Assembly: GCF_001540865.1 (NCBI RefSeq)
Contig: NC_033625.1
Span: 13,376,494 to 13,440,493 of the forward strand
Direction: 5' to 3'
From: Ananas comosus
Lineage: Eukaryota > Streptophyta > Magnoliopsida > Poales > Bromeliaceae
DNA: 64,000 bases
Shown: piece after piece, positions 22,920 to 34,022 of the stretch
Layout: every line of letters begins with the position of its first letter
Position numbering within the stretch: the stretch's first letter is position 1
Translations under genes and position numbers: made by a program
The notes under the pieces: model-generated
Told to the model about the DNA's origin: nothing
Database searches by the model: none
What the model saw: the letters and a program-made list of their open reading frames with translations, nothing else

Positions 22920-23639
22920 TGTAATTTTCTTTTCATTCAATAAGGTTCAAAGCTCTCTTTGGTTTGGTAATTTAAACTTAGCCGAGCAATTATATTCGAC
23001 CAAACAATCATGCAATTAGATCGTGAAGAGCATACCAGTTTCGTTGCTAGTCACGAATTAAATATGGCTTCACATTAGTCTGCTTGCTATAAGAAAGATA
23101 ACAAATGACTCATCTATGAAAGTTATTCTATATCTATAAAATTATAGAACATCTCGCGATATTGGAGAAAACTAAGATATTGGAGAAAACTAAATTATTA
23201 TTATGAGAAATGCTTTAAAATCACGGGAATTCAATGTTATTTATAATAACTCATTTTGTGTTTATCCAATCCAATCGCTGCTTTCTATCATGACATTTCT
23301 AAATTAAGTTGTTAATTTCAAGTAAGTTTAACAAACTTGATTAACATAATTTTACTACACTTCTAATAGTTACTTGATTAATGAAAAAGAATAAACAAAA
23401 CCACTTTTGAATACTTAAGCTTAGTTGATTAGATTTTTACCAAATTAGTAGTCCTCTGCGACAATTAGTTGTAATTTTTGCAAGTTTATTATATCGACTA
23501 TTTTATTTCCTTTTCGTACGCATTCCTCTCTGCAAATTGTTTCAATATATTTTTGTTTGAGGAAACGGAAGTATACTCTATTTGTGTAATCATTACAATT
23601 GTCATAGTCTAGTGGCTGTGTCCAAAAACCCAAAAAAAC
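22920..23639. other. AT-rich DNA, no gene seen
   Basis: No element ends or coding signal recognised. A phrase ATATTGGAGAAAACTAA is repeated back to back near 23159-23194. Confidence 0.5.
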
Positions 23640-23710
23640 CAAAAAAAGCTATGGCTAAGAGCAACATAACAGTAGAGAACCAAACTAAACAAAACTAAGA
23701 GAGTTTAGAA

Positions 23711-23960
23711 GGGCTAAAGAATTAAGCTCCAATCACAGATATCCAAAGTTTCACCGTACTGATGATTCTTCTTCCAGTCTCTTTTCTTTGGATTAGGCGA
23801 TTGTTGAAGATACACATATTTCGTTGTTTTCATAATTCCCAACACGCCGCTGTAAAGCAAAGATCGAAGATTCTCTTTAATTGTCCCTTTAACGATTGCC
23901 TTGCTCGATTCCACCGGGTTGGTAAGGTTCCTGTGAATTCAGTCATCAATTTTTGAGTAG
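23711..23960 (-). pseudogene. LINE ORF2 C-terminal relic
   Basis: One minus-strand frame reads CWEL, a stop, then KQRNMCIFNN and ISTVKLWISVIGA before a stop. This follows the usual W-W-RN-IF signature at the extreme C-terminus of plant L1 ORF2 (compare WWVVWLERNNRIF in the LINE at 16 kb). The in-frame stop and short length mark it as dead. The assignment rests on this short motif. Confidence 0.5.
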
Positions 23961-23992
23961 TCGGAATAGCTTGTAGGAGGTACTTAATTATT

Positions 23993-24313
23993 TCATAGTT
24001 TTTAATGTCTCAAGCAAGTCACTCGAACGGTAAAAAATTGTTTGGATAAGATGAGGAATTGAAACTTCATATTTTTCTCTAGTTTAATATAATATTAAAA
24101 TTAATATATGTGAATGCACGTTCTTAAAACTTCAATTTTTTCAGCTTCTCCTTCGTAAGAGGAAGGAGATTTCACAGTTTTTAATATCCCAATCAAGTCA
24201 CTAACCAAAAAAAATTGAAAATGGAACAATCAAAATTTATTTGGATAAGATGAGAAATTGAAATTTCATATTTTTTCCAGTTTAATTATATTAAAATTAA
24301 TGTATGTGAATGC
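23993..24313. repeat. Diverged direct repeat of about 130-140 bp
   Basis: 23993-24117 and 24172-24313 share CAGTTTTTAAT, CAAGTCACT, TTTGGATAAGATGAG and ATTAAAATTAATGTATGTGAATGC in the same order, with small insertions. Confidence 0.65.
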
Positions 24314-24965
24314 TTATTGGAAGAAATTGTCGCGTCCGTAAAACTAGAGATTTTACAACGAACTATCAAAATCTAGAAAACTTTTATGAGAATAAGACAA
24401 GGACTTTTGATAGATCAGAATTTGAAACCCTTCTATAAATTAGAACAGTGATATATTGTTAAGCAATAATGATCTTCGTGAATTAGAGTCTAGCTAGTTA
24501 AGATTTATTTTACCTGTAATTGAATCAAATAAATATAGAGTCGAATTCTATATTAATTTAAAATTGGTAATTTTACAATGGAGTGGTCGTAATTAATTGC
24601 AGTTGCTATTTTACTTCTTCAATAAAGTGTTTTAGTTTTGCTTACATAAGAATATCCTAGAATTATTATTCTCTTTTAAAATATATTTTTTACGTGTGAT
24701 ACGGTACTTATTAGAGAACAGCCGCAGTAACTAATGGCAGAATAATTATTACAGTTAATGATTAATATCGTAAGGAATAATATCATAAGAAATATTGAAT
24801 TTTCTAACACATATGTACCATAACCAAAAATAATAGTTTAATGATCATCAAATATATTGTTAGGAATTAGAGAGAAGCTTTGATATTATATATTCACTTG
24901 ATTAGTACAAGAGTTATATAGCAAGTGGGATCAAATGGCGTGTATCGTTATTTTTATGTGAAAAA
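24314..24965. other. AT-rich DNA, no gene seen
   Basis: No recognisable element ends, RNA genes or exons. Confidence 0.5.
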
Positions 24966-25795
24966 TACTTGATATACTCTAATATTTATACCTTCTAATA
25001 TCATTGATGTATATTGAGATGCAAGTATAGAGAGTTTAGAGTTTAGGATTTAGGTTGTAATAATGGTACTTAGTCGGTGTTTGTGGTTTAATAATAAAAT
25101 TTAAGGATAATTGTTTATATACCGCTCAAAACTTCGAAAAATATCTCATTTATTCCTTTTTTTTTTTCTCTCCAATATACTTTTCATACTTTCCTATGTT
25201 ATTATAAAAAATATCTCTACAGTTATCACCCATTAAGTTAATTAGGATTAAACGTGCGTTAAATATCTACCGGAGTTAAAACAAAAAAAAAAACCTCTTT
25301 TGCCCTTAATTTAAAGACAAATAAAAAATATTGATAATGGTAAAAGGGTATATTTGAAAAGATCAAAAAATAAAATACTTTTTGTACCACTAACTTAAGG
25401 GCAAATAAGAAAAGTTGGTGATGGTAGAAAGGTATATTTGAAAAGACAAAGTAGTAATTTTATAGAGATAATAGTTATTGCTAATAGTTTATTAACTGAA
25501 TTTAATTCTAAAAATATATTAGGAATAGGTTGAAACGTAAAAAAGTTATTTTCAATATTAGCCTTCTAAGAAGGATAAATTAGAAAATCGAAAATTTTTC
25601 AGAAGTATATAAACAATCGCTCCAAAATTTAAAGTATAAATACTTAATATAATCTAATATTTACACCTTCTAATATTATTGATGTATTGAGATGCATATA
25701 TAGAGAGTTCAGAGTTTAGGATTTAGGGTGTAATAATGGTACTTAGGATATAGTGATGGTGTATGTGGTTTAATAATAAAATTTAAAGTATAATA
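24966..25795. repeat. Direct repeats bracketing a MITE
   Basis: 24966-25100 and 25635-25795 are similar over more than 120 bp (both have CCTTCTAATAT, GAGTTTAGGATTTAGG and TGTGGTTTAATAATAAAATT). They bracket the inverted-repeat element at 25098-25625, much as at 3092-3681. Confidence 0.7.
25098..25625. mobile_element. MITE of the GGTATATTTGAAA family, copy 1
   Basis: Ends read GGATAATTGTTTATATACCG and the inverse GTATATAAACAATCG. The interior carries GGTATATTTGAAAAG and TTTGCCCTTAA words. Two further copies are at 34170-34682 and 49484-49995. No coding capacity. Confidence 0.65.
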
Positions 25796-25949
25796 ATGAT
25801 GATGCCATATTATCTACAATATTATAGGGGACTCTAGATGGGGTACCCATAACAATGCTCTTTTTATAAGTAAATGAATAATGTCTTATGTGTTTCCGAG
25901 TCCTACTTGAAAAACTTAAGGGCTTAAGTGTTGGCAGCCAAGCTCCATT

Positions 25950-26010
25950 ACTAGAAAAACTGGAGGGCTTAAGTGTTGGCAGCCAAGCTCCACCACTAGA
26001 AAAACTGGAG
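25950..26010. repeat. Duplicated terminus of the CACTA element
   Basis: ACTAGAAAAACTGGAGGGC occurs at about 25950 and again at 25995, with TTAAGTGTTGGCAGCCAAGC preceding each copy. Confidence 0.75.
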
Positions 26011-26202
26011 GGCTCATAGAGGCGGTTGTTGTAACCGCCTCTGCACTATAAGTTAGAATCACATTAGAGGCGGTTTAATACAACCGTCTCTATATCTAAA
26101 ACAAAAATTCTAAATTTTTCCCTTCCCCCCGAACTCTGCCCATTCCATCTTCTCCAAAAGAAAAACCCTAATTAATTTCCCCCAAAACAAATTCTCCAAT
26201 GG

Positions 26203-26490
26203 GTTTTTTTAGTGCAATAGTCTTCTTCTAAAATTTTATTCTAAAAATATACCTGTTAAATTTTTATTTATAAATATGGTCCCATAAAAGCGGTGAATGG
26301 TTCACTGCTTTTAAAAACGGTGAACTATTCACCGCATTCTTTCTTTTTTTTTTACTTCTTTTTTATATTTCTACGATGGTAAAAGCGGTGAATGGTTCAC
26401 CGTCTATATTCATTTTCTATTCCTAAAAAGAAGTAAAGAATGTAATGAATCATTCACCGCATTTAGAGATCTATTTTTATAATTTTGACT
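26203..26490. mobile_element. Palindrome-rich MITE-like insert
   Basis: It contains AAAAGCGGTGAATGGTTCAC and inverse copies such as ACTATTCACCGCATT, at least four palindromes of the form GCGGTGA-core-TCACCGC. Left and right parts are roughly inverted. The palindrome design matches the MULE inverted repeats at 45.3-45.7 and 48.9-49.3 kb, although the outer bases differ. Confidence 0.5.
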
Positions 26491-26589
26491 AGACATGCAG
26501 TAAACACCATCTTTTAAGTGACGAAAACATTGTGGGTATTGTTAGGTTACGACTTATTTCAATCCTATATCTGTTAATTTGATTAATTT

Positions 26590-26883
26590 GTGAATATTGT
26601 TTTGTGCGATGGAAATGGCCGGCCTATATTTAGTAGTTCTGAAGCAGAGGATTTTCTCATCATAGTTATTTGCCTGTTTCTGCACCGAAATCTTGTAGGC
26701 ATTACATCCATATTGAGCGAGTGCTTGCAATCAATTATCGGTTCCTCTAGCGACAGCCAATGGGATGAGAGCTGTGTGAAAGTTGCAGTCTATTGCTCGC
26801 AGGTAACAATTGAAACAGTATTTACTTCAGAACTACTGAGCTTTGTATATTTATTGAAATTCAGAACATCTTATGGTGTGTAG
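26590..26883 (+). pseudogene. Exon-like fragment of unknown origin inside the CACTA
   Basis: A plus-strand frame of up to 97 codons includes NLVGITSILSECLQSIIGSS and SDSQWDESCVKVAVYCSQ, followed directly by a consensus donor (CTCGCAG, GTAACA at about 26812). The amino-acid composition looks like real protein rather than random AT-rich translation. I do not recognise the family. It may be a host exon captured by the CACTA element or simply an old element exon. Confidence 0.35.
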
Positions 26884-27171
26884 AATCTCAGGTATGAGTG
26901 CTCATTGTCCTTCACGATTTGAATAACACAACTAGATAAATTTATGTGAGATGGGTACAAATTAAGTTCTGAAGTTTGATCATGATTTTTAAATTTACGT
27001 CCTTAGAGTTTCAAACTTAACAATTGAAGTGTCTTGTACTAATTATTAAACATCATGTTAACCTACCATTGGAAAAAAGTCTTCGTCCATATTACGTTTG
27101 AGTTCAATTTTCTTGGAAGGACTTAATTGTTATGCAGGGAAAGCTTTGGAGGCTAAATTAGTATACCTGAA

Positions 27172-27501
27172 TGTGACACCCCAATAATCCCACATCGGAT
27201 AGAAATAGTGTTGTCATTGGGTTTATAAGAGACCTACACGCTAATAATAATAACTGGGCTTAAGCATTTTGGGCTGTGGTTGGGCCCAACGAGTTATTAT
27301 TGCTAGTGGGCTGGGTCGTTACATTTGGTATCAGAGCCGGTTCACCAGCTGGACATGTGTGGCGAGTCTCGACTGAGCCAGGGTCTGGATGACAGGCTGG
27401 TTTATAAGAGATCTACACGCTAATAATAATAATTAGGCTTAAGCATTTTGGGCTGTGGTTGGGCCCAACGAGTATTATTGCTAGTGGGTTCGGTCGTTAC
27501 A
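27172..27501 (+). mobile_element. TRIM (miniature LTR retrotransposon)
   Basis: The left LTR is 27172-27323 (TGTGACACCCC to GTCGTTACA). A primer binding site TGGTATCAGAGC follows at 27326-27337, then about 60 bp of internal DNA and a second LTR (27397-27501) missing its first 45-50 bp. Target duplication CTGAA is at 27167-27171 and 27502-27506. No coding capacity. Confidence 0.9.
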
Positions 27502-28560
27502 CTGAATCTTGGACAGTGGAATTGACGTTGGGATCATACTTCTGTAGCTCAGTAGTGGGAGAACCAAGTAAGCTCTCTTGTGTGATGGTTATACTTGGAT
27601 TTTCCTTTTTGCTTTGTTCTTTCTTATCTGATTGCACATCATGAATATAGATGCTTTATATCTAGTCCATTGGTTTAGTTAGCATGGCTGATCTAGTGTG
27701 GGTTCAGACATTGTAAATATGTCTGCATAAGGAGATGCTTTAAACAATCCGAGTTTTCACTTGCAGATAAAAAAAAAAAAAAGCATATGAATTGAAATTC
27801 CAAGTATAACCACATTTGTAAATAATATGCTCATGTAAGCTGATGTTTTACTTGGATGGTTTTGTCTTTGTATTGAAATAATGAGCTTACATGTTAGAAG
27901 CATCAATTTCGCCAAAAATTGTAATTCAAGTTGATGATGATAGAGATTGAGCGGTTTAAAAGCCACTCTCAGATCTATGGCTGTATGAAATCCTTATTAG
28001 TTTTTATTCTCTAATTTGATTTGGAGTTGTATGTTTCAAGTTTCTTGATCTGTTACTTCACCAAGGCGGTAGAGTTGTGTTTTATTTCCTTTTTTCCTTT
28101 GATTCGCAATCTGTGTGACTTTGTTTGATTGCCTTTTTCTATCTATAATTTCTCTTTGATACAAAAATGATATAATCCACTGTCTGAACGTTTCAAGTTG
28201 TCGTATTCATTTCCGTTACGAATTAGTTTGGAATTGTTGTATTCACTTATATTATGGCAACTTAGTTGAATTAATGCAATGGAATTGATCTTCTTATTTA
28301 TAGGGCAAAAGTTTTGTTTTTTATTAGGAAGAAAAACTGAGGGACGAAGTCACTTCTGGGACTGCCACGGTTGAGGTTATCTTCTACTTCTTCTGTTTGA
28401 AGATTAGGTAAGTTATACTATGTTCCTTTTTTTATTCTTAGCTTTTGTTAATATATTAGTTTTATTATCATTAAGTAAATTATTATCACTAAGTTAGCTT
28501 CATGACTCTGTATTGGTATTAAATAAAGCTTTTGTTGTTTTTTTCAGTTGTTTTCCTATA

Positions 28561-29114
28561 ATGGATAAGAGTTGGATGATAAAATATAGATATAGTGATG
28601 ATTATAAAAATGGAGTCTCACAATTTCTTAAGTTTGTATTTTTTTAATGCATCCTATGGTGGCAAGTTATTGTGCCATTACATACGTTGTGTTAATTGTT
28701 CGTTACAAACTTATGAGGATGCAAAAATACACTTGATATGTGATGGCTTTCTAAGAGGATGCGATGACGGAATCAAGTGGGAGCCAATAAGAGGAGGTAG
28801 AAAAGCTAAAAGGGGAATTAGAACGTATGAAAAACAAAATGGATGAAGTTTTCAATTCTACCGTTACAGAGATGCGAGAGGAAATGGATCACCTAAAAAC
28901 ACTACTATCAAATACTCAAGTATACCAATTTGATAACAAGTTATTATTAGTAATATATTTAAGCATTTTTGTATTTCGTATAATTAACAAATTTTATATT
29001 ATTTGATAGGCTGCGGGTGGCAATATTAATCCGATTGATACATTCTCTCCCAACCAACGATCATCGAATACAAATTATGAACTTACAAGTGAAGGAAACC
29101 ATCGAACCTTTTAA
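28561..29114 (+). pseudogene. CACTA transposase-associated domain and C-terminal exon relic
   Basis: 28561 begins MDKSWMIKYRYSDDY and continues GVSQFLKFVFF. After a one-base slip in a T-run the frame continues NASYGGKLLCHYIRCVNC to HLICDGFLRG. This is the layout of the transposase-associated domain at the N-terminus of En/Spm-type transposases (C-C-H-type zinc site). A later exon (…STVTEMREEMDHLK, coiled-coil-like) ends at 28919 with a GT donor and joins 29010-29114 (AAGGNINPIDTF) to a stop. The transposase core between them is missing. Confidence 0.75.
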
Positions 29115-29826
29115 ATTTTTGTAAACTAGAAAACCCAATTGTTGACTTATCTTTAAAATAGTTTAAACTTTTTGTTACTTAGTGTCTTGCTATATACTAT
29201 TGGATATATATTGAATGATATTGTGTTTTGGATCTTATATATTTGTTCAAAAATTGGTCCATTTCTTGTTGAGAATTGTGTTAATTCTTATGTTGTTGGT
29301 ATATCTGTTGATTAAATGTTAAATTATATTTTTTATTGTTTGATGAGAAATATAATTTTTTTCTTATGTATACAAATTAAAATAAATATTAATATAATTT
29401 TTTGCAATTATTTGTGTGATAAAAGCTGTTGAAATCGCCTCTACATATTGTCTCTGCATGTTAATATTTGTAGAGGCGGTTCAAATCGCCTCTAAAAAAT
29501 AAAATTTGTAGAGACGATCTAAACGGCCTCTACAGATTAAAAATTTATTAACTGCTCGCTCAAATCGCTGTCTGCGCCGGCGGTCTAGAGGCGGTTGCGG
29601 GAACCGCCTCTATGATTTGTAGAGGCATTTTAAACCACCTCTATAATTACTAAAAATTGTCTCTACGACCGTTTTTTCTTGTAATACTTAGAGTGACCAA
29701 AAAAATAAAAAAAAGTCTGTCATTGTGTATAGGAATGATTATTCCTTTGTGATCACATGCTTTTTGCTTTTTATAATTTTTTTTCTATTTTGTTTTCATT
29801 TTTTTTGTTTATGTGATGGCCTACTT

Positions 29827-30485
29827 TTAGGAGGGTTACCCATTTTATAATTATTTTAAACCTAGCACGATTAAACTCTTTAATCTCTTGAACTTAATTA
29901 CCGTCCAAAATACTATAACTAGATTAAGAGATTTAGTCATATTATATCTTATACGTAAAACTATTTTAGATTTTATGGGTGTCACATTTCTTTCTCCTTT
30001 AAGTTTTGACATTCTCGTTAGACTCAAACACACTCAAAAATACTAGACGACGTGAGACTTGTCTCACTAGTTTTAACCGATTTTTTGGGGAGCCGCCCTC
30101 TAATCACAATGATCATCATTGGGGGAGCTGCGCTCTACCTGTTGTATAGTCGATCTTTTAGTGAGCCATACTCCACCTACAATGATCGTCAGTCGGGGAG
30201 CCGTACTCTACCCGCAATATGATTCTAGCTCAGCTGGGACTCATCTCCGACTTTCTGTTGGTGTTTGATTCTGATATTAACTGTAATACCCAACTTCTCA
30301 AGAAGGTCATCTATTTTACAACTTTTCTAATCCTATCACGTTTAATTGTTTTAACCTCTTAGGTTAAATCACCATTTCCTCTTAGGTTAAATCACCATTC
30401 AAAATGCTATAGCTAGGTTAAAAATTTTAGCTTTATTATATTCTATATATATGATTATTCCATATTTTATAGATGTCACACTTTT
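29827..30485. repeat. Two diverged LTR-like direct repeats
   Basis: 29827-30000 and 30282-30485 share GGGTTACCCATTTTA-type starts, ACCTAGCACGATTAA / TCCTATCACGTTTAA and TTTTATGGGTGTCACA / TTTTATAGATGTCACA in order. The second begins TGTAATACCC, an LTR-like start. Between them are repeated GGGGAGCCG...CTCTACC phrases. Probably the shell of a small or deleted LTR element. Confidence 0.5.
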
Positions 30486-30663
30486 TTCTTTTTTTTTTCT
30501 GTTTTTTTTCTTCTATTGGTAAGAAGGTTTTAGCTAGGTTTTATGTGATTGGATGCTGGTAAGATAGAGTAATAAATCCTGGTGTTGTCAACTTTTGCAA
30601 AAAAAGTGCCCCTTGAACTTGCTAATTAGTAATATTCTTTATATCTTTTACTACTATTTTAAT

Positions 30664-31334
30664 TAGGGGTGGAACTGGGCCGGGCTTGGGTCGAGTCATA
30701 CTATACCCAACCCTGGCCCAAAGGGCTTCGGGTAGGGCTTTCACCCAATTGTTTTAAAAAATTTAAAGCCCAGCCCAGATTCAAGCTCAATGCCCAACAA
30801 CCATCGGGCATTGTGGAGGCCCACTTAATCTATTTGTCACATACTACGTATATTATATTTTTATTGTATAAAATTTAAATAAAATAAAATATTCTCATAT
30901 TATATGTATATAATATGAGAATATAACTATATCAAATAATACATGCTATATATTTTTACTTATAGATATGTATAATCGTATATAATGACATTATTTATAA
31001 TATATCCTCATATAGAAACTAAATATTTAGTTATATGAATAAAATAGTCATATATATTAATATATTTCCTTAATAATATTATATACTATATATATCATTT
31101 ATTCCAAACATATTATATATAAAACTAAATATCTTATTTTGATAATTAATGTATCAGGCATTCAGGTCGGACTAGGGCTGGGCTTGGACATGTCTAAATA
31201 GGGCCACAATTTTTTCGGGCTTAAATTTTTAAGCTCGTCCTAAACCAAGAGTTTAATTTTGATACCTAAAGCCCGGCCCATACATGGCCCATCGGGTCGG
31301 GCCTTGTTTAGGCCCGGGCCCAGTTCCACCCCTA
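30664..31334. mobile_element. Non-autonomous hAT-type element (671 bp)
   Basis: The ends are inverted: TAGGGGTGGAACTGGGCC at the left and the complement of that at the right (GGGCCCAGTTCCACCCCTA). Eight bases, ATTTTAAT, are duplicated at 30656-30663 and 31335-31342. An 8-bp duplication and TAGGGGTGG termini are hallmarks of hAT elements. The interior is AT-rich and non-coding. Confidence 0.9.
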
Positions 31335-31688
31335 ATTTTAATAGTGATCAAAGAAAAAGAAAAAAGACTTACTAAATTGTTGCTTTCTCTCTTTAGTGAA
31401 GAACTATATTCTTGTTGAAAAGATTGTCGAATCTTTGTGCTAATCATCAATTTCAAATTTTGAACGGTTAGAAATACGCAACTATTCACTTAAGACCTGC
31501 AGACAAAACATTGTGACTCGGCCAATCAGCCTCATACTACTTTGAACGTGGCATAACCCAACTTGACCTCTCACCATTTCGAACGTGACTCGGCCCAACC
31601 TGACCTCCTATCATAAGGGAGGATGCTGGCCCCTTATATAAAAAATAAATATTGTCACTAGCTATTAGAATAGCTAATTACCATCCTT

Positions 31689-31853
31689 CTTGGAATCTCA
31701 TAATTCCTAAATTCGAACCCAAGAAGTCACCTAATCTAAACCTCGATTCTAAAGGATGACATCTCGGGCTCGAACCCGGGACCTATGAAATACTAACAAA
31801 GATGTTAGCCACCTACTCTAGCAACTGATGACATTGTTCTTTTTACTACTTAA
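31689..31853 (-). mobile_element. Possible old tRNA-derived SINE
   Basis: The minus strand has GTCCCGGGTTCGAGCCCGAG (a B-box-like element) about 40 bases after AGTAGGTGGCTAAC (weak A box). A second B-box-like TGGGTTCGAATTTAG follows at about 31725. The 5' and 3' ends do not pair as a tRNA acceptor stem, so it is not a tRNA gene. Ends are not defined. Confidence 0.35.
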
Positions 31854-31864
31854 GATAAAAAGGA

Positions 31865-32075
31865 TATTCAACTCGAGCATCTTCTTAGGCATCTCTACTA
31901 TTGTCGAGATCATTGGTACAAAGAGGAAACTCTTACAACTACGGTAGATAAATTTTCTCTTGATCACGAAAGATTATAACTCGCTTTCTGTTATCGATCG
32001 TAGTATAGAAGCTGATAAGCTAACTCATACCCAAAATCACGTCGAAATCCTTCAATTGTTTTAAAGCCGACAAAT
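31865..32075 (-). pseudogene. Gypsy pol relic (protease region)
   Basis: A minus-strand frame reads TNLSALKQLKDFDVILGMS, stop, LISFYTTIDNRKRVIIFRD. This follows the FDVILGMDWL...IDC...F pattern of Gypsy aspartic protease C-termini just before RT. Stops interrupt it. No LTRs are attached. Confidence 0.7.
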
Positions 32076-32309
32076 TTGTGGGTATGATCCAATTGCTAGA
32101 ATTTGATTAGATTTGTAGCTGATTTTTAATTGGACTAGAATAAATATTTAAATCCACTAGAGATAAATTGATTTGAATTTAAATATTAATTAAAGTATAA
32201 TTCCTAATTATAGTAGATTTTGGTACATCCTTGGCAGAGCTTTATATATTGCTCCATGGCATCCAATTGGTAGAACTTTATATATTCTCTGTCAGATCAC
32301 GCTACCTGT

Positions 32310-32973
32310 CCACCACATATGCCGGAATGTGAGTTCCGATGAATCAGCACATTTGGAGCTTAAAAATTCCAATCAAAATCAAAATTTTCATTTGGTTGTT
32401 ACTCCGGAAGAGACTGCCTACTGCCGACAGACTGCTCAACCGAGGCATGCTTGTAGATCAACACCGTGTCTTCTGCACGGTACTTACGGAAAGCTGCGAC
32501 CATCTTTTTTGCAATTGTGTTTTCATTCGATTCCTACTTCTCAGTGTAGACGGACTGGAGACACTTGAGCCCACCTTGGGTGATGTCCGAAACCTTTGGG
32601 TTAGTTTTTTAGCCAACCCTGTCGAATCGAAGAGGTCACAAGGCTTGACTTATCTGGCGGCGATCTGGTAGGTGGTCTGGAGGGATAGGAATGACTCCAT
32701 CTTTTGTGGAATGTTACCCAATGCTTCTCGGTCCCTAGATTACGTCAAAGTTCTCACGAGTAATTGGTCAGCCGTGCTCTGATGTGATTCTCTATTTTAT
32801 TCTCCTTTTCCTTTACTTTTCTACCCCTGCCTCCGCCTTCTCTATCTGCATGTTATTTTATCCCTCTTTCTTCGCCTGCATCTCGGAAGTCCTAGCTGCT
32901 TCTAACATGTACGCTCAGTTTATTTAATTTAATGAATGAAGTTGGTAGCTTGCTACCTATTTCTCAAAAAAAA
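32310..32973 (+). pseudogene. 5'-truncated L1-type LINE with poly(A)
   Basis: The frame from 32339 encodes a zf-RVT region (IWSLKIPIKIKIFIWLLLRK, then VFCTVLTESCDHLFCNC with the CX-C...H...C spacing) and, after a stop, VVWRDRNDSIF, the LINE C-terminal signature. The 3' end reads AATGAATGAAGTTGGTAGC TTGCTACCTATTTCTC plus A8, the same tail type as the LINE at 9.9-20.6 kb. Confidence 0.8.
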
Positions 32974-33555
32974 GAAGCACGACCAGCTCCCGAGAGAGCG
33001 GGACAATATGTTTGGTGCACCTGGTGTATAGGTGCATAGAAATAGTTGAAGTTGGGTGCTTTGGGCGTTACGCTGATTTCAACAAGAGAAGTCTAGGTTT
33101 ATAGAAGATGAGAGAAGGACGACGAAAAAGATTCAGAAAGAGAGCTCGGGTTAAAGCTACTCTCTATACAAAAAGAGTTAGGTGTTATTTTTCTCTTATT
33201 TAGTAAATCTTATTTTACACCTATTTTTTGTTTAATTTTTTCTCTTTTGTGGTTGTTCCAGTAATAGTTTTTTACTAAAAAGATAAGTTTATAGTAAAAA
33301 TATGATTTGACGCTTTCGTTTCGAAATCCCAACTGTCGGTATTGAGTCAACAGTAGTCAGTATAAGAGCATGTCTCAGATTCAAAAAAAGAAAAAAGATC
33401 TGGTATCAGAACGAATTGTAGAGATTCCAAACACTGATCACCAATCTTTACCGGACAAGTCGGACAAAGTTCAACGACAAACAACACATGATAAAGAATC
33501 TGCAAACCTTTCCAAATGAGGCAAAGAAATCAACTCCAATAATTTCTAGGATTAG

Positions 33556-33931
33556 AAAATTATTGTGCTTTGTTTAATCAGTAAAATTCTAGTAATATAG
33601 ACACTACTATATATATTGTTTTCTAGAAATTACTCCTAAAATATTTTATTTCCCTTGGCAATAACTTGCATATATAATGATCTTTTGATAATGTGGTATA
33701 AGAGGCTAGCCAATAACTCTGTGTTTTGCCATTTTAATTTGGTTGAAACTAAATTTAATTTAGAGAAATATTATTGGCTAGCCTCTTATACCACATTATC
33801 AAAAGATCATTATATATGCAAGTTATTGCCAAGGGAAATAAAATATTTTAGGAGTAATTTCTATAAAACAATATGTATATTAGTGTCTATATTACTAGAA
33901 TTTTACTGATTAAACAAAGCACAATAATTTT
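33556..33931. repeat. Near-perfect 161-bp inverted repeat (hairpin) 3' of MATE-A
   Basis: 33556-33716 and 33771-33931 are reverse complements with only a few mismatches, separated by about 54 bp. A 255-bp ORF across it is an artefact of the palindrome. The right arm ends 92 bp downstream of the MATE-A stop codon on the transcribed (minus) strand, so a longer 3' UTR would contain the entire hairpin. It may be a foldback MITE; flanking duplications were not resolved. Confidence 0.9.
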
Positions 33932-34022
33932 ATTTCCCAGCCAATATTTTATTTCCCTAGACAATATTTTATTTCTTCCTCCAAATTTTTGGTTGGTGAA
34001 TTGCCCAGCATCATTTTCTTTC

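Larger units (their letters stand above)
25994..29686 (+). mobile_element. Decayed CACTA (En/Spm) element with captured or foreign inserts
   Basis: The left end is CACTAGAAAAACTGG. The right end reads GTTTTTTCTTGTAATA, the inverse of a CACTACAAGAAAAAAC-type end with terminal damage. Both subterminal zones carry several AGAGGCGGTT / AACCGCCTCT words (26020-26090 and 29440-29645), the kind of repeat that CACTA transposase binds. A transposase-associated domain relic and a C-terminal exon pair lie at 28561-29114. A palindrome-rich MITE (26203-26490) and a TRIM (27172-27501) lie inside. The main transposase domains are absent. No matching 3-bp target duplication was found. Confidence 0.7.

Noticed and set aside
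31769..31853. tRNA gene on the minus strand (GGGTTCGAGCCC B box)
   Set aside because: No pairing acceptor stem and no credible anticodon arm; kept only as a possible SINE relic.
33405..33420. Possible Copia primer site TGGTATCAGAAC
   Set aside because: Mismatched at its end and no LTR could be defined on either side.
33655..33909. 84-codon ORF on the plus strand
   Set aside because: It spans the two arms of the inverted repeat; its protein is a palindrome artefact.
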